Source: Liolophura sinensis
Taxonomy: Eukaryota > Mollusca > Polyplacophora > Chitonida > Chitonidae
NCBI RefSeq assembly: GCF_032854445.1
Contig: NC_088295.1
Location: forward strand, 81,016,644 to 81,080,643
Length of the DNA stretch: 64,000 nt
Direction of reading: 5' to 3'
The notes below the pieces were generated by a model. It was not told where the DNA came from and did no database searches. It worked only from the letters and a program-made list of their open reading frames with translations. A program made the position numbers and the translations under genes. How positions within the stretch are numbered: position 1 is the stretch's first letter; every line of letters starts with the position of its first letter. Shown here piece after piece: positions 12,467 to 24,000 of this stretch.

Positions 12467-12892
12467 CGCCACTTAAGTATCATACCGAAGACACCTGACG
12501 TGATACACCAGGCCAACCAGCCCTGCTTCCTGTCTCTAATTTTTCGGTGCTGAGCGCAAAACGAGGCAGCAGCAAGAACCATTTTTAAAGTCTTTACTAT
12601 GATCCGACCTCTATAACTGATTCTATGGTCACACGGTACCACTGTTGTGGCCCTCCTGTTAGTTTACCTCCGTTGGGATTTTATTGTAGCTGTTCAAATA
12701 ACTGCTTCATTTGTAGCAATTTCGCACCATGACTTAGGCGGGGAAAATGCAGTGGTGTTAACTCAAATTTATTTCGAAATCATGGGTCTAGAATTACTCA
12801 GATTTGTGTTGTCATCGCATATAACATACAAAAATTTTACAACAAAGCAAAGTTACCCGTTTTAGAGATGGTTTGTCCACTGGTAGAATCCT

Positions 12893-12946
12893 AAATAATA
12901 AATAAATATATATATAAATAAATAGATAAATAAATAAATGAGTAAA
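12893..12946. repeat. (AAAT)n low-complexity tract
   Basis: AATAAATAAATA-type repeats mixed with TATATA and GATAAATA. This resembles the A-rich tail left by SINE A, but no SINE body is recognisable beside it. Confidence 0.6.
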
Positions 12947-13458
12947 TATACATATGAAGGGCTTAGCATAAACATTACGCAGAAATTGTTAAGAGTTACG
13001 AGCTCTTTGTGGAATATGATCTCAGTGATTACATACGTATGTATATGTATGTATAGGAGTGTGATAAGCAACAGCCCTTATGTTATGTGACAGGCCTTCG
13101 TTCCACGAAAAGGATATCCGGAATGCACGTATCAAAAACGGCCGTATAGTGAAACATATAAATAAGGATCGATTTACCAAACATCCAGTTCCCTATGCAC
13201 ATCGGGAGTCCACAAAGCCTCGTAAAGACAATTTATCATATTATTTTCGATATTCGATTACAAAGTATGTACAAAATGCACATGGCTTTTAACTCGCAAT
13301 AATTATTGGAGAAAACTTATCTACGAAGTTACATGTATGTGCAAGCTTTTCATTGTTTCAAGTCAGTATATACATGTATACACAAACTGCCGTTTACACC
13401 TTACTTCAACTTCAACTTGACTATTTCTTACTCTATTGCTTTATTTAAAAAATATATA

Positions 13459-13990
13459 TTAAAGGAGAAGAAAACATAAAAATTATGACAAATTCAGATG
13501 AAAGAGCGTCAAAACTTATTTACAAAGGTGATTTTTTTGTTCAAGAGAAAAGGGTATTTGAAAATATTTTTGTATGGTGGGTATTTGGGTCCAACGTTTG
13601 GTACTTATACTTGTTGCATAATAATGTTCTATATAAGAAAGTGATGCTTGTCTAATAAATTTATTTGAATGTAAATTTGTTTTTAATATTGAAACATATC
13701 AAAAATATAAATATGATCCAAATTGAGGTTTAATACATTTGTTAGCTGAAAAGAACAGATTCTCGTGCAAAAATATTTATTAAACTTGTGTTACATACTC
13801 ATTTATGACATTATTAAACAAAGGCTATATATGCCAAAAGGTGGTCCCAAATACCCGCCATACAAAAATTATTTTCAAGTGTTCTTCTCAAGGAAAAATC
13901 GGAAAAAAATGTTGAAGACCACATTAGGAATAACTTTTCTCACTCTTTCATCTGAGTTTTATGTCATTTTTATGTTTTCTCCACCTTTAA
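13459..13990. mobile_element. Foldback/MITE-like element with TTAA flanks
   Basis: The left arm (13463 to about 13635) and the reverse complement of the right arm (13986 to about 13825) align over roughly 160 bases. Both begin AGG, then GAGAAAACATAAAAAT, and both include CAGATGAAAGAG and TTTTTGTATGG, then GGGTATTTGGG. TTAA lies immediately outside each end (13459-13462 and 13987-13990), the target duplication known for piggyBac-type elements. The spacer of about 190 bases encodes nothing, so it is non-autonomous. Assignment to piggyBac rests on TTAA alone. Confidence 0.65.
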
Positions 13991-14044
13991 AGTTCTACAT
14001 ATTTTAAATCTTTTACAGCCTGCTATGATATAGGTCAAGCTATA

Positions 14045-14315
14045 TTTATTTTATTTGATTTATTTGATTGGTGTTTTACGCCGTAGTCAAGAATATTTAT
14101 TATACGACGGCGGCCAGTATTATGGTGGGTGGAAACCGGGCAGAGCCGGGGGGGAAAATCACGACCATCCGCAGGTTGCTGGCAGACCTTCCATCGTACG
14201 GCCGGAGAGGAAGCCAGCATGAGCTGGACTTGAACTCACGGCGATCGCATTGGTGAGAGACTCTTGGGTCATAACGCTGCCCTAGCGCGCTAACCAACAG
14301 CCACGGAGGCCCCTG
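14045..14315 (-). repeat. SINE family A, best full-length copy
   Basis: Read on the minus strand: head GGGGCCTCCGTGGCTGTTGG, then GTTAGCGCGCTAGGGC (A-box region), B-box GTGAGTTCAAGTCCAGC, CTTCCTCTCCGGCCGTACG, ATGGTCGTGATTTTC, the CATAATACTGGCCGCCG core, AATATTCTTGACTACGGCGT and an AAATAAATC tail. It serves as the reference for the other copies. The tRNA-like head shows that RNA polymerase III SINEs are its source. Confidence 0.85.
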
Positions 14316-14749
14316 GGTCAAGTTATAGAATATCGGTCTATCAATTATTTTTGTCGACGCGCATTAAGTTACAATATTTCTTGTGATCGTGTATATATGC
14401 TTTTAGAGTTGGCAGACCGGTGTTAAAGAGCAATTACCAATTATTACTTATTACTTTCAACGTGGAAATAAACCTCCAACCATTCCTATCTTCGCCGTGA
14501 GTTTGGTCTCCTCCCCTATTTAGCGCAGTGAGAGTGGACTCTCCCATTATAACACATGTCAGCGGTGTAATAATTACACCTGAGAGCCTGTCCACAATCA
14601 AGTAGCAAGTGTGAATAGCTTGTCAGAGTGACATGTGCAGTGGTTTGTAACATGTGGCCGGAATCCTTAAACAGCAATTCAGATAAACAAATTTATGCTA
14701 TTGTCACACCAAAGTAGTTCTCAAAACTTCATCTACGTCCTAAAAAAAA

Positions 14750-15180
14750 AAAAAATCGGAAAACGAGCTGTGCTCGGCGCAGAACGTGTAACTTTGGCCA
14801 AATGATGTCTAAAATACGATGCTCATCAACACAACAAGTCAACGAGCCGGACGAGTTGGGTCTGTCTGCGAACGGGATAAAGGAGGTACAAGCGTAATAC
14901 GCCCTAACAGTATCGAAATACGACATTTCCGTTCGTAGTACGTCCAGCTCGTTTTAAGTATGCTGTCACTCCGTCTAATTGCAGAACGGGATGGCCGCCA
15001 GAAAAATTTGAGCAGGCTCGAAGTTCTAGAGCCCTTCTCGTCCGAGCCCGTACATGAAGTTCGTATACAGACCGTAAAAAGTTGCTACAACGTCCACTCC
15101 GTTTGCACGCAGTTTGAGCTCGTTCGGCACTTATTTTCAGAACGTAGTGAGAACTTGTTTGATGTGGTGGGGGTATAACC
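14750..15180. other. CpG-rich segment with degenerate internal repetition
   Basis: Unlike its AT-rich surroundings, this stretch is dense in CG and repeats the words GCTCG, GAACG and GTTCG with spacing of roughly 50-100 bases (for example CAGAACGTGT, GCGAACGGGAT, GCAGAACGGGAT, TCAGAACGTAG). Open frames on both strands (72 and 103 codons) look like products of that composition. It could be a degraded repeat or an unmethylated island; no gene is supported. Confidence 0.35.
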
Positions 15181-15577
15181 TGTGCAAACATAGAGTGTCC
15201 TGGCGCTTTCAACAATGTGTGTCAAAGGTATATAACTACAGGTCATATACAGCACGAGGTTTCGGCCCTTGTCACGGTACTCATCTCTGTGACTAATTTA
15301 TTTGTGCACCCTAGGTCGTAATCCACCCAGGGTCTCCCGATAAATCCCCAATCCGATTAATGTAAACCTACTCTTATTCTCAATTTAAATACCATTCTCC
15401 TTATTTATGACGCGTGATAAACTGTTTTGCATGCACACATATTTATTTTCTTACCTCGTGTGAAATAGCTTAAATTAACGGATTTGTCCCCATTTTAAAA
15501 ATGTGAGTTTCTTTATTGTATTCCAGTCCAACGTAATACAACGTTGAGCGGAAAAAAATGTTGCAATTATTGCTGGT

Positions 15578-15803
15578 GGAGCCCTCAACGGTTGAAGGGC
15601 TGATTCGCCACCCTTGATCAATGAGGTTGCGTGTTCGAATGCAGCTCTTACTGGTTCGATTGCAGCTTAAAGTTAGGAGCTTGACAAGTCCGTGGCAAAA
15701 GGGACATGGTTTACACGCGGGACACTGGGTCCTCCACCCATAAATCTGCCGGCCATCATAGAAATAAAAATTATAGTATATGGCGTTAAACACCTATAAA
15801 AAA
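15578..15803 (+). repeat. SINE family D, tRNA-headed
   Basis: Begins GTGGAGCCCTCAACGG, has a B-box-like GCGTGTTCGAATGCAGC, a body with GACACTGGGTCCTCCACCC, and ends GGCGTTAAACACCTATAAAA. The order is the same as in the other SINEs but the body is different, and it is seen once in this window. Confidence 0.55.
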
Positions 15804-16374
15804 AATACATGCTGCCATTTTGGGATACTGTCACCAACTGAAACATAACTTTCGAAGCACCAACGATAAATATGAAAAGTTAATGATCTCAGGATCATTT
15901 ACTGTTATCGGTCCTGTTACTGGGTCCATATGGACCATATGAATATAAAACAAGAGCGTGTGGCTATACAATACGCCAATTGAAGGGCGATAAAAAACAA
16001 AGCTCAAACTTGTACAAGAACATGTACTACATGTAAATTGACGGTAATGCTGTTTCATCGAATGACTAGAATGGATTGTAATGCTTTAGGTACAAACAAT
16101 ATGGCACTCGTTATGCATTATGGTCCATGTATGGAAGTTGTAGGCGGGTATTGTGGCTGTTGTTAAGACCATAGATCGTCAATCGCTAGGACGAGGTTCT
16201 CGTTGAATACCATCCTCTGGCAGTTTTTTCTTACGATTCACCCCTATCCTCTGGCCTTGGTGGCAATAAGCCTCTGACATCACTAGCAGGGCTGTTTTAT
16301 GGTTTTACGTGTTGTTTGAAGATCACTTGTCTTCCACCAATGTAACATATATATTGAGCTCTCGATCTCTGTCG

Positions 16375-16525
16375 GAGAAAGTCTGTGCATCTCACGTAGG
16401 AAAGTTCGACAGTTATTTGCCACCGACCGATGGTTTATTCGAACAATCAGCTTTCCTTTACCCATGAAACTAACTACCGCACTTTAAGTGAAATGTACTT
16501 GACCATGACGTTAAACCCCAATGGA
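16375..16525 (+). repeat. SINE family C copy
   Basis: Contains GTGCATCTCACGTAGGAAAG, TTCGACAGTTATTTGCC, CGATGGTTTATTCG, CTTTCCTTTACCCATGAAAC and the end GACGTTAAACCCCAATGG. It shares its word order with 8937-9040. The head is unclear; it may start as far up as about 16170. Confidence 0.55.
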
Positions 16526-17870
16526 AAAGATAATAAGGACACTGAAATCATTTCCGATCACTAAACAGACCACAGCTTTCACAGAGCTATTTAAAGCATA
16601 TTAAGTTGTCTCCCTTGTGAATAAGACAGTTTGTTATTCGCGTGATATTACAAATACCATAATAACTCGTAGTAGTCAAAAATTAGATTGGACATTTTCC
16701 CTTACCATATCTAGATATATCTGTATATTCTTAGTTACATTTCGTACCTTCTGTACAGAACCTTTATCTAAAGGACTATACTACATGTTTGTTATGGTAT
16801 GAAATGCGCCAGATTTTTGTAAGTCGATAATTTATGTTCCATACGTTTAGTTCATAGAAAGACACCATGTTTAACTCAATGATAAGAAACTCATTTTAGT
16901 TTTGTTATCACTTCATCGGGATAATATAACTAGGTGCTTCTTTCTATATTTTAGTACATTCAAAAAAAAATGCCACAAAACTGACATTGAATATAAGATG
17001 TAAGATAAATTGTGTTTGAAAGAAAATACTTCAAATTATGTATACAGTTTTACAGTGAATATGCCTACAGCTAGGCCTACATGTGTACTGTGTTGTCACA
17101 CAGCATGGACATTCTGTGCCTATAAACAGACGAAGAATGACTACAGACATTAATGTGTGTTTGTATGTGACAAGAGTTTCGCGAGGTTTCAGAGCAACTA
17201 CGCTCCGCTGTGTTGGTGAAGCCTTACTATGTAACAACAAGGCCTGTATAAATCCTCTAAAAATATAAACCGGTACATTCCACCAGCGATTGTAATAATT
17301 ACGATTAACGATGTCATAAATACCAAAAATCAGTTGTAATTACATTACGATTACGATTATTACACACTAAGCGGCGGTTTATCATATTAACCGTCATTAT
17401 ACTCTATTGGAATATCTGTTATACCTGTGGCAATGAGCCTGGCTTGCAGTGTTATTACACATGTGTATAGTAATTGTGCCCTACTTACGTGATTTCCATC
17501 ATCCTGTGTGCTGTTGTTAATGGCTCTTCTACCAATTAGTCGTCAGATACACGGTTTATCAGATGATTGTATTTTTCCAGTGTTCGACAAAGCTGTGCCT
17601 GTGATTGCGTGGTATGTGTGCGACCGCCAATCCGGGATGTGGGATACAGAGTACTCACGATGTTAGCCGGACGAGTCCAGACGTCATTATCCGGCAAGAC
17701 GAGGGGTGCAGTCTCTTACACGCATCCGCAATCTACCTGATGTAACTACTTACATTCTCTTTCACTCCATTGGTCAGATTTTACAGCAGGTCAAACTGCC
17801 GGGAATCAATGGAAACAATCGTCATGATGACACAAAGGTTTAACACCACATTCAATAACGTTTCCCTTTG
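16526..17870. other. No gene recognised
   Basis: AT-rich intergenic DNA without recognisable coding sequence. Around 17290-17370 there is simple ATTACGATTA-type repetition. Confidence 0.4.
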
Positions 17871-17985
17871 ATTTATTTATTTGATTAGTGTTTTACGCCA
17901 CACTCAAGAATAGTTCACTTATACGACGGCGGCCGGCATTATGGTGGGAGGAGACCGGGCAGAACCCACGACCATCCGCAACATT
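17871..17985 (-). repeat. SINE family A 3' fragment
   Basis: Minus copy with the tail and core only (TTTTACGCCACACTCAAGAA, ACGACGGCGGCCGGC, ACCCACGACCATCCGCAAC). The tRNA-like head is missing. Confidence 0.7.
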
Positions 17986-19162
17986 TTCCCTTGACTGTCC
18001 GCAAGCTGTCTTATGCTCCTGTCTTGGAAAGAAGAATTCTACACACACAACAATGAGCTTGTATGAATTGTGCTGTTTAGTTCTTTCACATGCGCCTTAG
18101 GATACATTCAAGCTGAAACTGATAAAATACAAAGCACCATCGGAATGCAGCATTTCTGTTAACCTTCCGTCTGTGTGTTTTTCTCACGTGAGCTGACAAG
18201 TGTTTTTTTACACAGACATAATGATCCGTGACTCATACCTACAAGGCCTCTGCAAAAAATGTTAGAGATGTCTCTGTGGATACATATAACGTGTAGAATA
18301 CTGAACAGATAACTAATCTGAAAGGCAATTCTTTTATATAGCTGACACCATGTTGTAAAAGTCTAAACCTTTATATTATTTTTGTTTGCAGCTAATAAGA
18401 CTGTATTATGTAGTCTGCACGCCTCAGGAAGGCTGAAACAAAAGACGAATTGACACGTTATGACTGCAGGAAAACTATATCACCGTAGTGGCACTTTCCA
18501 TCTCCCTTTGAGTGTATTCCGGCATAAACCTGGATTCTGTTGATGGACTAAGCATGCCCGGAACCTGGTCCCCTAATAGTTTCAGTGCTTTTGTATATTA
18601 ATTGTGAGCACAATACAGCACTTTATATTTCTAGATGGCATTCGTGTAATATATTTCAGTTTATATCACTGCATTTTGTTTTACCTAATTCTGCTTAAAC
18701 CATTGTGTTAGGTGGCGTTTAGTTGCTGCTATAAGCATTTAAATCATAAAGGTTAATGAAATAAAAACTTAACTAAGGTAAATTGACAATGACCTGAATT
18801 TCACTGGTTACGTGTAAACCATTTGCCAACAATCAGACTGTCGTTACTGCTCTGGTTTTACCCTCTGTGCTTTAGCCTCTTATTTTGTATTCTGCATAAA
18901 CCGACATTCTGCTGGTGGAAGCCTCCCCAAGGTTTATTCTCTTTGCTTTGTTTTAATGTAATTGCATATAAAATGTGATTACGGCACAGCATCTTGAGTA
19001 ATTGTACTTTAGTGAAGTCTGAAATAAATATGCCGGTAATGCAATTATCACTACTGCATTTTCTTTTACCAAATGCATTTACATGAACAGTTATGACACT
19101 CGTGGGATAGTTGATCTGGAGCTTGCATGAAATCGGTGGTTTACAGCGGTTCCCAAATCTTT
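17986..19162. other. No gene recognised
   Basis: Non-coding AT-rich sequence between a SINE fragment and a minisatellite. No domain-like open frame. Confidence 0.4.
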
Positions 19163-19860
19163 AAGTGGATAGCCATCTTACTGGAAAGCCAACGTGCTGA
19201 ATAGCTTTCTTGCTGGATAACCAACATGTGGATAGCCAACTTGCTGGATTACATTGCTGGATACCTGGCAAGATGGATAGCCAACTGGATAGATAACTTG
19301 CTGGGCATCCAAGTTGGATACTTGATGGATAGCTTGCTTGCTGTACATGATTTAGTTCTTTAATGGTAATAATGTGTAGCAAACCAACTATGGATAGCCA
19401 TCGGGGTGATAATGGATTTGTTGAATGCCTGGCTTTTTGAATGGCCGACATAATGGATATCCAACTTGCTAGACAGCCAAATTGACAGACAGCCTACTTG
19501 CTTGATAGCCCGCTAGCAGGTTGTTCGACTTGCTGGAAAACAACATCCTGGATAACCAATGTGCTGGATAACTGAGTTGTTGGGTACCTGTCCTGCTGGA
19601 TAGCCAGGTTGCTATACAGCCAACTGCCTGATTGGATGATTAGCGGACTTGGCTGATAACCATCATGATGGATAGCCAACTTGCTGGATAACCAGTTTGC
19701 TGGATAACCTTGCTGGATACCTGGCTTGCCGATAGCCAACTTGCAGGATGACCAACTTGCTGAATAGCCAAGATGGATACCAGATAGTGTACAGCCAGCT
19801 TGTTGGATATCTGGTTTGTTGGATACATGATTTGCTGGACTGATGACTTACTCGAAAGCT
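19163..19860. repeat. Degenerate 16-17 bp minisatellite
   Basis: About 700 bases built from variants of TTGCTGGATAGCCAAC, with insertions between units and a non-repetitive interruption near 19335-19395. Four overlapping minus-strand open frames of 77-96 codons arise only because the unit lacks stops. Confidence 0.8.
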
Positions 19861-21044
19861 GAAAATCTCCCAAAACCGATCACTAGACAAAACAACTGTA
19901 TTTCGTTTTTCCCTAAATAGCAATCTGGCATGTGTCGCTAGAAAATTGTCTCTGACTCTTGTTTTTAGGAGGCTTATCAGTCATTCCATATTACAGGCCA
20001 CCTGAACACATAATAGATCAGCCACTGATTCACCTTTAGCCTTTGATCTCAACGATGAGGTCTGATGTAAACACGAATTCCTACTCAAGTCAACTTCCAC
20101 AAGTCAGTCTTATACAATAGCGTGCAGTGTTGGTGACATCTAACTGTTGTCTTTGCTCGTCTGCGTGAATCAGTGTCACTTCAAAAACATTCCTATTATT
20201 GTGATCATGGTCAAGAACGTACATGCTTATTAACTAAGTTTTTTCTATCTTTGTCACCATTTACTTTTAATATTCGACCACTGCACAGAATAAGATTTTT
20301 TTTGTAACTTTTTGTCGCGCAACCTTCGAATGTAGGACATCCTGACCTGAGCAATTTTCTCACAAAATCACAATGGTGTAGAAAAATACGCAGGCACGAC
20401 TTCCCGTCGATCTGGCCATATCACAAATCAGATAGACCAAGCTTTAACGGGCTTTCCTTAAGCTTAAAACATTCCTATCTATCCCATTTCCTAATGGCCT
20501 CACCTAAAATTTCCATTTTGACAACATTTGTACGGCATATTCTGTCAAGCGTGTCGAGGCATCTGGCAGAGGGTCTACACGTGGGGTATTTTAATGTAGA
20601 GCCTCAGAACTCGTTGAAAGACAAAGGCGAAGTAATGAAATTCAGAAAAACAACCCACACTAACCCTCTGCAGCCCCGTTCTTTTTTTTTTTTTCAGAAG
20701 TCTATCACCGACAACTGATCTTAATTGCTTTACATACCTGTCACTGATTGGTGTAAAATTCCGTAGGATTTGTCTCCACCAGGTTTAGTGCATTTCATTA
20801 CCGGATCTCGAGTTAAACTTCAATGATCTAGAATATAACAGTTCCACTGATTTACTTGAGTTGGTCACAGCTTGATTCAGTTGTTCTTAAGCCATTATCA
20901 ACACGCTGATGTTTGAGGTGGATGTGACTTCGCACTGGCAGCGACAGACACATACAGAGCCTACTAGCTTGTTACTTATATGATATCTGGACATACATTG
21001 ATTATTACTCGTCACTTTATTCGACTGGCCAAGTTGATTTAAGA
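19861..21044. other. Upstream flank of the EGF receptor gene
   Basis: No coding sequence recognised. It should hold the promoter and 5'UTR of the gene starting at 21045, but no convincing core promoter element was identified. Confidence 0.4.
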
Positions 21045-24000
21045 ATGGGCAGATTTTTTTCCTGGACCCTGTTACCCGGTCTTCTCTGTGTACTGTGGAT
21101 ATTCTCACCTGTGCATTGTCAAGGTAAGATTATTAGTTACCTGTTTGATGATATTTCGTAAGATCACCGTTATACCACCGGGGACACATACCTCTAGTAT
21201 CGAGGGAGACACACGACTGGAGATATCTGGCAGTGAAGTCAGCTCTTATCTGACCCTCAGCGTACGTCATAATCAGCGTAATTCAACGTGTGCTGAATTC
21301 ATTAATGACCTCTCACATATACGTAAGGCGTAATTCCCATTGTCTCGCTTGGCCTTGCCAGTATAGATACAAGATATGAATAACCACTAGGTACAGGCTG
21401 CTGTGGAATATATTCAGAGAATGACAAAGTGATTTTGCGGAGAACACATATCAAACATCAGCAAATAGATTGTATGTGTATTTGTTTACAGTGAATATCA
21501 TACATTGCTTGTGATGAATATACTTGAAAGTAGGGGGTTAGCGATAAACTTTTTAATGCGGAAAAGTATACGGTATATAAGACATCCCGTTAAGACCCAC
21601 TATATAGATACATCTCTTCGCCCTTCGGGGGCAGAGTAATGTACATAGCATAACTTATCAGATAAAATGACTATTTATAGAAATGCCAACAATCTAGAGT
21701 TCTTTGTTTCTGAACTAACGAGCCCACAAAGGGAACAAAGGAGAATAATAAATATGGGTGACACGATAAAAAAAAATAAAGCTTTATGATTGACTAATAT
21801 TTTCAATGACCACAGTGACGCTGTACCCACAATGTATTTATCTGCCTATTGCAAAGTGAACAGAACAGTGCTAGCTGTTGTCCCTCCCATTTTCCAATTG
21901 ATTTGTATCTTTGCACAATACGCTGGGCTTCTTGAGTTCGTCATGTTGGCGGTGCTTCGTAAAGCAGGTATTTCAAAAAAGAGGAAAAAATGTATAGCAC
22001 AAGGCAAAGAAATTGGAATCTAGAAGACGTTGGATTTAGTAAATGCTCACAAAGAGTTATGATGGGATGAATATAATCTTTTTAGCACATTTATGAAATT
22101 TATATAACTACAAGTTCTTATACAAGCTTAATGTTTTATTTGAAAATCTTTTTAAAATCGGTGAGAATACCGCCTCCCGCGTAATGGAAATTGGTGTCCA
22201 AACCGAATTTAAAATTGTTCTCTTGTAACACATGTTTACCAGTTTACCCACAAATCGTCATCACAAAGGCAGGAATGAACACAGACTAAACGGCTTGGGT
22301 CCGAATTACTTTAGGCGGGAAAGATTCTCCATTCCAAATGTCTAAAATTAAAGGCCTTTGCTGATATCTGGACCATATATTTCAGATATCTCAAAATCTT
22401 TTCCAGATGTCTGAAGTTCTTTTTAACATATCTCGATAAACAACTAAATATATAGGTTAACATATTCGTAAAAAAGCGACCAGAAATTGTCCCGTTATTT
22501 AGAAATTGCAATTATCATTCCAAAAATGGAAGTATGCGCGCTTTCCCGGGAATCCTGGAAACCACTACACGTGGGAATATATTCATTGAGTATAGATTAA
22601 CATCTACATAAGTAGCTAGCTGAATAAGGCACACGTCACAAAAGAAATTCGAGCTTTGGCTAAGTCACGGTTATTTCAGATATCTTGAATTCATTTGCCC
22701 AGGACATGTCTAGAAATAATTTTACATAACTGAAATGTCTTTTTTTAATGTGAAGAACAAAAATTTTCTGATTTCAAAATATCTAAAATAAAAGGGCCTA
22801 TTCCCAGAGATGTGCAAAAGTTTTCAAGATAGCTGAAGAAACAGATGCCCTAAGGCCAGGTGGATTTTGCACCCAAGGTTATATGTATAATCATGATCGC
22901 TGAAGGTTAACCAGATCTGTGTTTCGTATATACAGGAAACAATACATGATGTACACTACCAGGGTAGGGAGATAGAGCTATAAGTAAACTGAGGCGATCT
23001 GAGCAGAAATAGCATGTAGTTTATTTTTGTGTCATATATATTGAAAGCTGAAACAGGTGGAAGGTAAGGCAGGGAACGAGCACACCTTTAAGTGAACATG
23101 ACCTTAGCGACAATGTATGAACTCGATCGAGCACGTATAATAACAGCATTACTTTAATGACAGTATAAAGAGGCAGAGTTATAGAAAATACATATGCATA
23201 ACTAATACTATAAACTTACCCATGTAGGCATGAGTGGTCATCATAAAACCAAGAGAACATTCACGCCATATGGACCATGAATTCTCCCGTGTAATGCTAA
23301 TTTTATCTCCATGTGCAATCCGCATGTGTACTACTCTAGATATGGAAGTATATATAAAAAGACTGAAGGTACATGTAATATCTTGAAAATCACACCAACG
23401 GTCATAGTCTGTACTCACAAGTGATTATTTATACTGAAAGATTATGCGCCGACACGGTCAGTTGTCTAAAAGCTCTAATTCCTTCGGCCAACATTGCCAT
23501 TGTCAGTGTTCGAAACCGGCTACGTACGGCCCGGTTTTGGCCTGACGTCAAAAACTTCTTCACTGATACCGGGTTACGGTTATTTCCCTCAAACTCTGAT
23601 CCCTTTGTTAACTGTGCACCTAATTCTGCAGTCTGCTGTCACGTGATATAAAGAAGAGGAAAAACATGTAGGGTTGCATGTACTATGAAAAGCATGCGAA
23701 TAATCTTTATATTATGATGACTTATACACATATATACATATATACGTACATATATGTGAAGGTGAAATTTCACCGTATACACTAAAACATAATCATTGAA
23801 CCACTCATTTAGTGAAATTGCAACTGTATGCGATAACCAGCAACAGTTTTGAAAGGGGAATAATTCTATTAACATAGTAACTCAAAATGAACTGGAAACG
23901 GAAATGCACGTCACCATTATCAGAGATACAATTATTTCTTCAACAAAGTCTTCTTATTGCGCGGTGATAAACATCTGATTTTACAATTATACTGGTATTA

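Noticed and set aside
12379-12642. 87-codon minus frame with some Trp/Arg-rich segments
   Set aside because: Its 3' part overlaps a SINE A remnant and there is no homology or splice context.
14045-14315. Possible tRNA gene from A- and B-box-like words
   Set aside because: The head belongs to a SINE with a long unrelated body and an (AAAT) tail; no cloverleaf could be formed convincingly.
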